Source: Anaerocolumna sp047777345 (GTDB lineage: Bacteria; Bacillota; Clostridia; Lachnospirales; Lachnospiraceae). From it: a stretch of 64,000 bases of DNA. Below the pieces are notes generated by a model. It did not search any database. It was not told the DNA's origin and saw only the letters and a program-made list of their open reading frames with translations. A program made the position numbers and the translations under genes. Shown in pieces: positions 33,510 to 41,864 of the stretch. The DNA lies in assembly GCA_047777345.1 (NCBI GenBank), contig JBKEEJ010000001.1, positions 124,001-188,000 on the forward strand. The letters are read 5' to 3'. The stretch's first letter is position 1; every line of letters begins with the position of its first letter.

Positions 33510-35038
33510 TTCGTTATATTGCTCAAAAGTTTAGCCATTCTATCAGCGTAAAGTTATTTTCCGTTTTCTTTCTTCTGGCCGGCATATTACTAATAACCAA
33601 CTTAAGCGTAAATGCTTATCTGAATAAATCGCTGCAAAAGGTAAATAACGTATATGCGTCCAATATTACGTCCAATACTTTGTCAGAAAAATTAAAAGAA
33701 GTTCAGGAAAATGTTTATGAGTACCTAAATACAAAAAGTACCGCCGCACTGGAAAACTACTACAAAAGTGAGCAGGAATACTGGAGCCTGTTAGAGAACC
33801 TCAATGACAAAATTGTGGACGACGATATGCCTATGCTGGAGAAAAATATTAAAAATATGTCCTATACTTATCTGGATTTAACCGATGAAACGGTAAAGGA
33901 AAAAAGAGGCCGGAATGTTGAAAAATATAAGGACTCCTATGAAGAAACCAAGCTTTTAAACCAGTATATTAACTCCTTTATAAACAACTTAAATTCGGAA
34001 CAGTTAAAGGAAAATTCGAGAAACTATGAGCGGCTGCTGAAATCTTTAAATTATACGGAAATGATAAGCCTGGTTATTATATTTTCCGTAGTCATTGTAA
34101 GTTTGTTTATGCTAACACTGATTCTTCGCAATATTATCGGACCTCTTGTTCAGCTGGCCCATAATGCCGATGAAGTTGCCAACGGTAATTTTAATACGGA
34201 GTTTATAAAGCCAAAGTCAAAAGACGAAGTAGGGATACTTGCCAGTACTTTTAATACCATGCTGCAAAGCATAAGGGAATATATTGAGCAAATCAAAGAA
34301 GATATGGAGAAAGAACAGGAATTAAAACAGCGGCAGCTAATGATGGAAAACCATTTAAAAGATGCAAGGCTTAAATACCTTCAGGCTCAGATTAATCCCC
34401 ATTTTCTTTTTAACTGCCTGAATGCGGGAACACAGCTGGCAATGATGGAAGATGCGGAGCAGACCTGTATTTTTCTGGAAAAGATGGCGGATTTCTTTAG
34501 GTATAATGTAAAAAAGATGGAGCAGGACACCACTTTACAGGAAGAAATCGAAGCAGTGGATAACTACATATACATTTTAAACGTACGCTTAACGGGAGAT
34601 ATTTTGTTTCGGAAAGAAGTATCAGGAGACATAGGAAATGTTTGGGTTCCCAGCATGATTCTGCAGCCCATAGTTGAAAACGCCGTAAAACATGGAATTT
34701 CCGATATTGACAGACCAGGGGAGATTTTGCTAAAGGTAGAGCAGCATGAGGATCATTTCTTAATTGTGGTCAAAGACAATGGTGTGGGTATGACAAAAGA
34801 AAAAATAAAAGAAGTTTTGTCAAATAGTAATGATACAGAGGAAAAGTATGAGAGCTCGACAGGTATTGGACTGCATAATGTGATCAGCCGGTTATGGCTT
34901 TATTATGATCAGGAAAATTTGCTTACCATACACTGTGACGGACCGGATAAAGGAACGGAAGTAAGGATAATCATCCCGAGGAATAAAAGTTCTAAACGGA
35001 AAGGAGCCAATCATGTATCGAATACTTATAGCAGATGA
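33506..35038 (+). CDS. LytS/YesM-type sensor histidine kinase
   Basis: A 510-residue membrane kinase. Two membrane helices (about 18-37 and 185-205) flank an extracellular helical domain. A HAMP domain (about 206-258) leads to the His_kinase domain, with phospho-acceptor His299 in QINPHFLFNCL, and an ATPase domain (ILQPIVENAVKHG, VKDNGVGM, TGIGLHNVISRL). The short extracellular part has no sugar-binding fold of its own, which fits signal reception through the membrane-anchored binding protein encoded just before. It starts at ATG 33506 inside the previous stop (ATGA) and overlaps the regulator gene by 26 bases. Confidence 0.9.
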   Translation: MIRYIAQKFSHSISVKLFSVFFLLAGILLITNLSVNAYLNKSLQKVNNVYASNITSNTLSEKLKEVQENVYEYLNTKSTAALENYYKSEQEYWSLLENLNDKIVDDDMPMLEKNIKNMSYTYLDLTDETVKEKRGRNVEKYKDSYEETKLLNQYINSFINNLNSEQLKENSRNYERLLKSLNYTEMISLVIIFSVVIVSLFMLTLILRNIIGPLVQLAHNADEVANGNFNTEFIKPKSKDEVGILASTFNTMLQSIREYIEQIKEDMEKEQELKQRQLMMENHLKDARLKYLQAQINPHFLFNCLNAGTQLAMMEDAEQTCIFLEKMADFFRYNVKKMEQDTTLQEEIEAVDNYIYILNVRLTGDILFRKEVSGDIGNVWVPSMILQPIVENAVKHGISDIDRPGEILLKVEQHEDHFLIVVKDNGVGMTKEKIKEVLSNSNDTEEKYESSTGIGLHNVISRLWLYYDQENLLTIHCDGPDKGTEVRIIIPRNKSSKRKGANHVSNTYSR

Positions 35039-36617
35039 CGAAGGAATCATGTTGTATTCTTTACAAACCATGATACAAAAAAATTTCGGCCCCGAATGTG
35101 AAGTATACACTGCCAAAACCGGAAGAGCGGTTGTGGAAATGGCGGAAAATGTCCGACCTGATATGATTTTTATGGATATTCAAATGCCCGGAATGAATGG
35201 TATTGAAGCCATGCAGACCATTCGTAAAGGCAATAAGAATGTCCTGTTCATCGTCATCACTGCATATAATAAGTTTGATTATGCCAAGGAAGCCATAGAA
35301 ATCGGAGTTTTTGATTTTTTGACCAAGCCGGTCAATAAAGATAATTTTCTGCGTGTCATAAAGCGGGCCATGGATCAGGTAGATTCGGAAAGAAACAGCC
35401 AGATAACCAACTTGCGAATCCGGGAAAAACTGGATACGGTTATACCTATTATTGAAAGCGGATTTATTAATTATTTAATGCTGCAGGGAGGGGGTACGGA
35501 CAGTACATATTATAATTATAAAGAACTTCTGGATATTGAAGCGGAGACAGCCTATGTGATTTTAATTCAGTTTGGGGAAAGCATTGAAAACGGAGTACTG
35601 ACAAACCCGGTGGGCATGAGTATGCGTTCCCAGAAATTTTATCCCGAGCTGCGTAATATCGTAAAAGAACATTTTAACTGTATTATCGGGGCAGTTATGG
35701 CCAATAAGGTAATCGTAATGGTACCCACTCAGCCGGTGGAAAACGAATATGAAGAAAGATTAAGAACGATTGAACAGGCCAGAAGGCTCCTCCATGCCCT
35801 TGAGAAAAAAATTGATGCCAAGTTCCGCATTGGAATTGGCCATACTTACCGGATAGAAGAACTTAACCAGTCTTATCACGAAGCCTACAAAGCCTTACAG
35901 GAAGGTGACGGAAGGGTTATTCATGTTGGCGACATGCCTTTGCGGGGCGAATATGAAGGAGAGTATCCGGTGGATTGCGAAAAACTTATTTTCCAGATGG
36001 TAATCAAAGGAGATACCGACGGAGCAAAGGAGCAGGCATCCATATTTTTTGATTGGATGGTGGATAATTATCCGGAGTATATGGACAGTATCCGCCTTAA
36101 AGTTTTGGAACTGGTTATGCGGGCGGAAAAAGATGCTTTCTACAATGGAGGAATTAATTATGGATTCCTTTATCGGAAAGATTATTTATCCGAAGTGTTA
36201 AACTGTGGTTCATTTGACGAATTACGAAGATGGTGGCTGAATAAAATAACGGATATTACAAGGCATATGGCAAACCGTAACAGGCCCAGTCAAAGAATAT
36301 TGTTACAAAAGCGATTTCTTATATGGAGGAACATTATAAACAGGATATATCCCTGGACGAAGTGGCCAGAGGTAGTTAATATAAATCCTTATTATTTCAG
36401 CAAGCGCTTTAAGGAAGAGACTGGTGTAAATTTTATCGATTATCTTACCAATATAAGAATTCAAAAAGCCAAGGAACTGTTGGAAAATCCTGCTTTAAGC
36501 ATTAAAGAAATCTGCTCCATGTCAGGCTATAGTGACCCTAATTATTTCAGCAGGATATTTAAGAAGGTGGAAAATATCACGCCGACTGATTATAGGGAGA
36601 AACATAAAAATGATTAG
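35013..36617 (+). CDS. YesN-type response regulator with AraC domain, locally frameshifted
   Basis: A 534-codon frame. The receiver domain has Asp8/Asp9, phospho-acceptor Asp55 (FMDIQMPGMNG) and FLTKPVN; a long middle region and a C-terminal AraC-type DNA-binding domain (VNINPYYFSKRFKEETG, then MSGYSDPNYFSRIFKK) follow. Between about 36292 and 36372 the open frame reads nonsense-like sequence (RILLQKRFLIWRNIINRIY), while a neighbouring frame reads the family-typical KNIVTKAISYMEEHYKQDIS and LDEVAR. One missing A near 36292 (CAAAG for CAAAAG) and one extra G at 36371-36372 explain it and cancel out. So about 26 residues just before the DNA-binding helices are scrambled. This is either a damaged allele or sequence error. 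ATG 35013 follows AAAGGAG. Confidence 0.85.
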   Translation: MYRILIADDEGIMLYSLQTMIQKNFGPECEVYTAKTGRAVVEMAENVRPDMIFMDIQMPGMNGIEAMQTIRKGNKNVLFIVITAYNKFDYAKEAIEIGVFDFLTKPVNKDNFLRVIKRAMDQVDSERNSQITNLRIREKLDTVIPIIESGFINYLMLQGGGTDSTYYNYKELLDIEAETAYVILIQFGESIENGVLTNPVGMSMRSQKFYPELRNIVKEHFNCIIGAVMANKVIVMVPTQPVENEYEERLRTIEQARRLLHALEKKIDAKFRIGIGHTYRIEELNQSYHEAYKALQEGDGRVIHVGDMPLRGEYEGEYPVDCEKLIFQMVIKGDTDGAKEQASIFFDWMVDNYPEYMDSIRLKVLELVMRAEKDAFYNGGINYGFLYRKDYLSEVLNCGSFDELRRWWLNKITDITRHMANRNRPSQRILLQKRFLIWRNIINRIYPWTKWPEVVNINPYYFSKRFKEETGVNFIDYLTNIRIQKAKELLENPALSIKEICSMSGYSDPNYFSRIFKKVENITPTDYREKHKND

Positions 36618-37672
36618 AAAAAACTTTCGTTACATTCTGATTTTATTTATTGTTATACTCTTATGTGCTGGTTGTACACAAAAGAATCTGAAGGAAAATA
36701 AAGATATCAAAAAGGATAATACTCTTCAGATTGGTTTTAGTTTTGATTCTTTTGTTATTGAACGCTGGCTCAGGGACAGAGACGCGTTTGTACTGACGGC
36801 AAAAGACCTGGGGGCGGATGTTAACGTGCAAGTGGCAGGCGGTGATGTGGAAACACAGATTTCGCAGATTCAGTATTTTATAAAAAAGAAAATGGACGTG
36901 ATAGTAATCGTAGCTACCGACGCCGAAGCGCTTACGGATGTTGTAAAGGAAGCAAAGGAAGCGGGAATTAAGGTAGTCTGCTATGATCGCCTTATTAAAA
37001 ATGCGGGCGCGGATCTTTATATTTCATTTGACAACGAAGAAGTGGGAAGAGCAATGGCAAAAGCTCTTATGAATTCCATACCGGAAGGAGGAGATATTTT
37101 TATTTATTAACGGTCCTACCAGTGACAATAATGTGGCTATGATTAATAAAGGATTTCTTGAACTGATTGACAACAGTAATTTAAAGGTGGTATATAAAAA
37201 TTATTGTGATAACTGAGTGCGGAATTGGCGGCAAAATATGTGGAGAAGGCATTAGAAATGTATCCCGATGTGAAAGGTATTATGTGCGGAAATGATGAGC
37301 TAGCCAGTGAAGTATTTTTAACCCTTTCGGAAAACCGTCTGGCAGGCAAGGTTTTTATTGTGGGACAGGATGCCGATCTTGCGGCCTGTCAGCGTATTGT
37401 TGAGGGAACCCAGACTATGACGGTTTTTAAACAGGTGGAAGATTTGGCAAAAGCAGCGGCTAATCTGGCCGTAGACTTAGGAAACCATATAGATATTACG
37501 GACAGAACCCAGTGCCCAAAATATTACGTGACCAATACAATTAATGACGGTACTTATGACATTCCTTATTATAAATTGCATATTACACCTGTTACAAAAG
37601 GATAATATTGATGAAGTTATAATTGACAGCGGATTCCACACCAGAGAAGATGTTTACTTAAATGTAAAATAA
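36610..37672 (+). pseudogene. Sugar-binding lipoprotein gene with three frameshifts
   Basis: Starts at ATG 36610 with lipobox LLCAGC (Cys19) and reads as a XylF/ChvE-like binding protein (LQIGFSFDSFVIERWLRDRD, VVCYDRLIKNAGADLY). The frame breaks near 37105 (an extra T in ATTTATT, native ...IFIINGPTSDNN), again near 37217 (AACTGAGTG for AACTGGAGTG, native DNWSAELAAKYV), and again near 37600 (an extra A, native VTKDNIDEVIIDSGFH). With those corrected the protein would run to TAA at 37670-37672, about 353 residues. As written it is split into pieces at 36610-37110 and 37225-37605. It follows the regulator with an 8-base overlap. Either a decaying paralogue of the 27.9 kb gene or sequence error. 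Confidence 0.8.
37381..37428 (+). repeat. Repeat A, left copy (inside the binding-protein gene)
   Basis: About 48 bases (GCGGCCTGTCAGCGTATTGT and onward) recur at 41701-41749 with roughly five differences. Confidence 0.8.
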
Positions 37673-37718
37673 GGGACCGTCCGCCTCATAAGCCCTGTAC
37701 TTGATTTTACTGAATTTG
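37653..37718 (+). repeat. Repeat B, left copy, flanking the riboflavin operon
   Basis: 66 bases from TTTACTTAAATG to TGAATTTG, containing the last codons of the binding-protein gene and the string GGGACCGTCCGCCTCATAAG. An almost identical copy lies at 41753-41817, one deletion and one substitution different. Confidence 0.9.
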
Positions 37719-37795
37719 TTAAGGCACTTGTAAATATTACTCCACTTAAGGATGTACGTTTTAGCGGCAACAATACCATTGCTGGAACTATAGAT

Positions 37796-37833
37796 ATAAA
37801 AAGGGATTGTGTTTTCTACCACAATCCCTTATG
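37796..37833 (-). terminator. Terminator of the riboflavin operon
   Basis: On the minus strand AAGGGATTGTG pairs exactly with CACAATCCCTT, loop of eight, followed by a T-rich tail. It lies about 50 bases past the ribH stop. Confidence 0.85.
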
Positions 37834-37884
37834 ATGACAATTTTAAATTAATATGTTGATTATCTTAATAACTGCTTTGGTGTT

Positions 37885-38358
37885 TTACATCATTTTAATG
37901 AGATTAACCATCTCGATTGCTGATAAAGCACAGTCGTAACCCTTGTTTCCTGCCTTGCTCCCTGCACGAGCGATTGCCTGCTCAATGTTCTCTGCTGTAA
38001 TAATACCAAATAATGTTGGAACTCCTGTAGCAAGTCCTACCTGAGCAACACCTCTTGATACTTCGTTACATACATAATCGTAGTGAGTTGTATCTCCACG
38101 GATAACTGCACCAACACAGATAACTGCATCGTACTTTCCAGATTGCGCCATCTTCTGAGCTACAACTGGAATTTCAAATGCTCCTGGTACCCATGCTGCT
38201 GTGATGTTATTTTCTTCTACGCCATGGCGAACAAGTCCGTCTACTGCCCCGCTAAGAAGCTTGTTTACAATAATCTCATTAAATCTGGCAGCTACAATAC
38301 CTGCCTTCATTCCCTCTGGTGCTACTACTTTTCCTTCTAATAAGTTGATTCCCTTCAT
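37885..38358 (-). CDS. ribH: 6,7-dimethyl-8-ribityllumazine synthase
   Basis: A 157-residue enzyme that condenses 5-amino-6-ribitylaminouracil with dihydroxybutanone phosphate, the penultimate step of riboflavin synthesis; it usually forms 60-subunit icosahedral shells. Landmarks are GIVAARFNEIIVNKLLSGAVDG, WVPGAFEIPVVAQKMA, ICVGAVIRGDTTHYDYVCNE with the catalytic His, and GIITAENIEQAIARAG. Full length, last gene of the minus-strand operon, 130 bases after ribBA, with its own terminator downstream. Ribosome site AAAAGGAG lies before the ATG at 38358. Confidence 0.96.
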   Translation of the reverse strand: MKGINLLEGKVVAPEGMKAGIVAARFNEIIVNKLLSGAVDGLVRHGVEENNITAAWVPGAFEIPVVAQKMAQSGKYDAVICVGAVIRGDTTHYDYVCNEVSRGVAQVGLATGVPTLFGIITAENIEQAIARAGSKAGNKGYDCALSAIEMVNLIKMM

Positions 38359-38488
38359 TTTTGTTTCTCCTTTTTGTAATTAATATGCTTTTATACTTGT
38401 ATTTTTCTAATTATTTTGACTATTTTGGCATAAGTTTTGTATTATTTTGACTTATATTGCCGTTTAGTCATTAACTATTTTGTCATAT

Positions 38489-39709
38489 TTATTCTTCCAT
38501 ATTGATGCTGTTAAAGATATGTCCCATTTTTTCCTTCTTTGTGCTGATATATTTTTGGTCATATTTTTGTGGTTTAACTTCAATTGGAACTCTTTCCTTA
38601 ATCTCAATACCGAAATCCTGAAGTCCATAAATCTTTTCAGGATTGTTTGTAAGAAGCTTAAGTGACTTTACTCCAAGGTCAGCAAGAATCTGAGCTCCTA
38701 CCCAGTATTCGCGAAGATCAGGTGCAAATCCCAGTTTTTCATTAGCCTCAACAGTATCGTAACCCTGCTCCTGAAGAACATATGCTTTGAGCTTGTTAAT
38801 AAGACCAATGCCTCGTCCTTCTTGCCTCATGTAAAGAATGATACCTCGTCCTTCTTTTTCAATCTGCTTCATGGCTTTCTTAAGCTGGTCTCCACAATCA
38901 CATCTAAGTGATCCAAAAACATCTCCAGTAAGGCACTCTGAATGAACACGGCAAAGAACGTCCTCGCCGTCTCCGATTTCGCCTTTTACAAGTGCAACAT
39001 GATGTTCTCCTGTAATGTCATTTACGTACCCATATATTTTAAAAATACCTGTGGCTGTTGGCATGTTTGCACATGCTTCCTGTACTACATGCTTTTCATG
39101 TACTCTGATGTAATCCTGAAGCTGTTTAATTGTAATAAATTTAAGATTATATTTTTCTGCCATCTTCCAGAGGTTTGGTGTTTTCATCATTGTGCCATCC
39201 TCTTCCATGATTTCACAGCACACACCAACCTGCTTAAGACCTGCAAGTCTCATTAAGTCAACAGTTGCTTCTGTGTGACCATTTCTCACAAGTACTCCAC
39301 CCTTCTTTGCAATAAGTGGGAAAACGTGACCTGGTCTTCTAAAATCGCCTGGCTTTGTGTTATCATCAGCACATTTCATTATTGTCAGCGAACGTTCGGC
39401 TGCTGAAATACCTGTTGTTGTATCAATGTGATCAATCGATACTGTAAAGGCAGTCCCATGATTGCTTGTGTTCTTTTCAACCATAGGTAGAAGACCTAAC
39501 TTGTCAGCCACTTCAATACTCATAGGAGTACAAATAAGACCCTTTGCCTGGCTGGCCATAAAATTAATATTGGCCTGTGTTGCAAACTCACCTGCACAAA
39601 TCATGTCTCCTTCGTTTTCTCTGTCCGGGTCATCTGTTACAAGAATGACTTTGCCGGCTCGAAGTTCTCTAAGGGCTTCTTCAATTGAATTGTAATTGTA
39701 TTTTGTCAT
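38489..39709 (-). CDS. ribBA: Bifunctional DHBP synthase / GTP cyclohydrolase II
   Basis: A 406-residue fusion. Residues 1-200 are the 3,4-dihydroxy-2-butanone 4-phosphate synthase, with VTDDPDRENEGDMICAGEFA, NHGTAFTVSIDH and FRRPGHVFPL. The rest is GTP cyclohydrolase II, with the zinc ligands in VHSECLTGDVFGSLRCDCG and the motifs RQEGRGIGLINKLKAY and GVKSLKLLTNNPEKI. It supplies both starting precursors of riboflavin, one from ribulose 5-phosphate and one from GTP. Second-last gene of the operon; ribosome site AAAGAGGTAAAGG before the ATG at 39709. Confidence 0.96.
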   Translation of the reverse strand: MTKYNYNSIEEALRELRAGKVILVTDDPDRENEGDMICAGEFATQANINFMASQAKGLICTPMSIEVADKLGLLPMVEKNTSNHGTAFTVSIDHIDTTTGISAAERSLTIMKCADDNTKPGDFRRPGHVFPLIAKKGGVLVRNGHTEATVDLMRLAGLKQVGVCCEIMEEDGTMMKTPNLWKMAEKYNLKFITIKQLQDYIRVHEKHVVQEACANMPTATGIFKIYGYVNDITGEHHVALVKGEIGDGEDVLCRVHSECLTGDVFGSLRCDCGDQLKKAMKQIEKEGRGIILYMRQEGRGIGLINKLKAYVLQEQGYDTVEANEKLGFAPDLREYWVGAQILADLGVKSLKLLTNNPEKIYGLQDFGIEIKERVPIEVKPQKYDQKYISTKKEKMGHIFNSINMEE

Positions 39710-39739
39710 TTTCCTTTACCTCTTTTCTATTCTGTTTTT

Positions 39740-40390
39740 TTAGAATTCCAGTACTTTTAACATGTCCATGGTAAGATTGCTCTTTTTGCTGTCATTTTTT
39801 GGCACAAGACCTAACAGCTTTTCTACATATTTTCCAATAATGTCATTTTCCAGATTTACAATATCCCCTTTATTCTTTGATAGAAGTGTTGTTTCACTGC
39901 CTGTATGGGGGATAATTGAAACCATAAAGTCACTGTTTGTAACCTCAGCTACTGTTAAACTGATACCATCTATGCAAATGGAACCTTTTTCAACAACAAG
40001 ATTTAGTATAGATGCATCTGCTGATATTTTGACTAGTATGGCATTCTCTTCTCTAATCATTGACTGTATAATGCCTGTGCCATCGATGTGTCCTGATACT
40101 ATGTGTCCACCAAAACGTCCACCTGCTGCCATGGCTCTCTCAAGGTTGACTTCTGTACCTGCTTTGCACTGCCCTAAGTTTGAGCGTCTGCAGGTTTCAG
40201 CCATAATGTCCGCTGTGAATCCATCTGGTAGAAGTGTTGTTACCGTAAGACACACTCCGTTGACAGCAATACTGTCACCAGGCTTTGTGTTCTCAAGTAC
40301 TTTTTTTGCCTTGATAGAAATCCGTCCAGAATTGCCAGTCATATTAAGATGTCTGACTGTTCCTTTTTCTTCAACGATTCCTGTAAACAT
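39740..40390 (-). CDS. ribE: Riboflavin synthase alpha subunit
   Basis: A 216-residue enzyme that dismutates two lumazine molecules to riboflavin. It has the two tandem beta-barrel repeats of the family: MFTGIVEEKGTV at the start with SIAVNGVCLTV, and the second copy around residue 98 with GHIVSGHIDGTG and SICIDGISLTV. Length is normal. It lies 30 bases upstream of ribBA and about 40 bases after ribD, all on the minus strand. ATG 40390 follows AAAGGAGGATAA. Confidence 0.95.
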   Translation of the reverse strand: MFTGIVEEKGTVRHLNMTGNSGRISIKAKKVLENTKPGDSIAVNGVCLTVTTLLPDGFTADIMAETCRRSNLGQCKAGTEVNLERAMAAGGRFGGHIVSGHIDGTGIIQSMIREENAILVKISADASILNLVVEKGSICIDGISLTVAEVTNSDFMVSIIPHTGSETTLLSKNKGDIVNLENDIIGKYVEKLLGLVPKNDSKKSNLTMDMLKVLEF

Positions 40391-40429
40391 ATTTATCCTC
40401 CTTTATAATTGTTACTAATATTTGCAGTT

Positions 40430-41581
40430 TCACAAAATGAACTGCGCTGTATGAATCATTAGTTCTTTGTTGACTACTTTATAATTGAGCAGTAAGTCGT
40501 CACCCACCATTTCCATATGGTGAAGCTTTAACATGTAGGCATCGGATGGTACATCCACTCCCAAACCCTCAACAGGTGAAATACTTCCACTGCCACCAAA
40601 AATCTTTGGAGCTATAAACACATTCACCTCATTTGCAAGACCTGCTTTTAATATACCTTCATTAAGCATTCCTCCGCCTTCAACTAATACACTGTCAATC
40701 TTGTGCTCTCCTAAGTACTTCATCAGCCCATAAAGATCCACACGTCCGTCCTGTCCTGGGAATGAAACCACTTCAACACCCATATCCTCCAGTGCCTTTA
40801 TCTTGTTATGAATCTTTCTGTTTGGATTGTCATATAGACGATTATAGTTACATGCAACTATGGTCCTGTAATTGCCTGCAGTTTTGCAGATTTGACAGTC
40901 CAATGGAATTCTTAGTTTACTGTCACATATTACTCTGACAGGGCTTGTAAGACCTTTAACTCTGACATTGAGCAATGGGTCATCGGCTAATACTGTTCCA
41001 ATTCCTGCCGCAATAGCTGCATAGTTATGTCTTAAGTACTGTACCTTGTTTCTTGCCACCTCTCCGGTAATCCATTTTGAAGCACCAGTCTTTGTGGCTG
41101 TCTTACCATCTGCGGTCATAGCATATTTCAATACAGTGTATGGCATCCCTGTAGTGATAAAGTGGAAGAATACGTCGTTGAGTTTGTCACATTCCTCTCT
41201 CATGAAATCCTCTACAACTTCAATGCCAGCTTCTCTCAAAATTGCTGCACCTTTTCCTGCAACTAATGGATTAGGATCTCTTGAGCCAATTACAACCTTT
41301 GTGATTTTGTTCTCAATAATAGCCTCTGTGCATGGAGGTGTTTTTCCATAATGACAGCACGGTTCTAGTGTGACATACATTGTTGCATCTTCTGCTGATT
41401 CAGTAAGATGCTTTATTGCATTTCTTTCTGCATGAAGTTCTCCGCATCTTTCATGGTAGCCTTCACCTATAATACGGCCGTCCTTTACGATAACAGCACC
41501 AACGCATGGATTTGGATTTGTAAATCCCCTTCCCTTTTCAGCCAATCCAATAGCTCTTAACATATACTCTTCGTCTTTCAT
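40430..41581 (-). CDS. ribD: Bifunctional riboflavin deaminase/reductase
   Basis: A 383-residue fusion. The N-terminal deaminase has the zinc site HAE (His50, Glu52) and PCC...C (Cys75, Cys84). The C-terminal reductase (from about 150) has YTVLKYAMTADGKTATKTG, SKWITGE and VLVEGGGMLNEGIL. Together they convert the GTP cyclohydrolase product to 5-amino-6-ribitylamino-uracil phosphate. The ATG at 41581 is fixed by a strong AAGGAGG; an upstream frame to 41608 is rejected. First gene of the operon. No FMN riboswitch is found in the 280 bases upstream, unusual for a Firmicute rib operon. Confidence 0.95.
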   Translation of the reverse strand: MKDEEYMLRAIGLAEKGRGFTNPNPCVGAVIVKDGRIIGEGYHERCGELHAERNAIKHLTESAEDATMYVTLEPCCHYGKTPPCTEAIIENKITKVVIGSRDPNPLVAGKGAAILREAGIEVVEDFMREECDKLNDVFFHFITTGMPYTVLKYAMTADGKTATKTGASKWITGEVARNKVQYLRHNYAAIAAGIGTVLADDPLLNVRVKGLTSPVRVICDSKLRIPLDCQICKTAGNYRTIVACNYNRLYDNPNRKIHNKIKALEDMGVEVVSFPGQDGRVDLYGLMKYLGEHKIDSVLVEGGGMLNEGILKAGLANEVNVFIAPKIFGGSGSISPVEGLGVDVPSDAYMLKLHHMEMVGDDLLLNYKVVNKELMIHTAQFIL

Positions 41582-41700
41582 CAGTACCTCCTTGACATAT
41601 ATCATCATGTTTTTTAGAAATGAACGCTGTCGTTGATATCATATGCAAGCGTACATTAAATAATTTCTTTTAAAAATCTAAGACTACTGTTTGTATCCTT

Positions 41701-41749
41701 GCAGCCTGTCAGCGTATTGTTTGAGGAAACTCAGACTATGACGATTTTT
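41701..41749 (+). repeat. Repeat A, right copy (remnant of the binding-protein gene)
   Basis: Copy of 37381-37428 with about five differences. It runs directly into repeat B, so about 220 bases that separate A and B on the left are missing here. Confidence 0.8.
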
Positions 41750-41752
41750 ATA

Positions 41753-41817
41753 TTTACTTAAATGTAAATAGGGGACCGTCCGCCTCATAAGCCCTGTACT
41801 TGATTTTACTGAATTTG
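41753..41817 (+). repeat. Repeat B, right copy, flanking the riboflavin operon
   Basis: 65 bases nearly identical to 37653-37718, same orientation. It ends about 50 bases before the tex start codon. Confidence 0.9.
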
Positions 41818-41864
41818 GATGCTATTATGATACAGAGTGTATTTTAAAAGCAAAGGAGTTCTTT

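Noticed and set aside
39762..40418. 218-residue + strand frame opposite ribE
   Set aside because: Shadow of the riboflavin synthase gene; no ribosome site and no recognisable domain.
41609..41864. FMN riboswitch before ribD
   Set aside because: Searched on the minus strand for the GGGGCAGGGTG and GGATGAGAGAAGA cores; neither is present.
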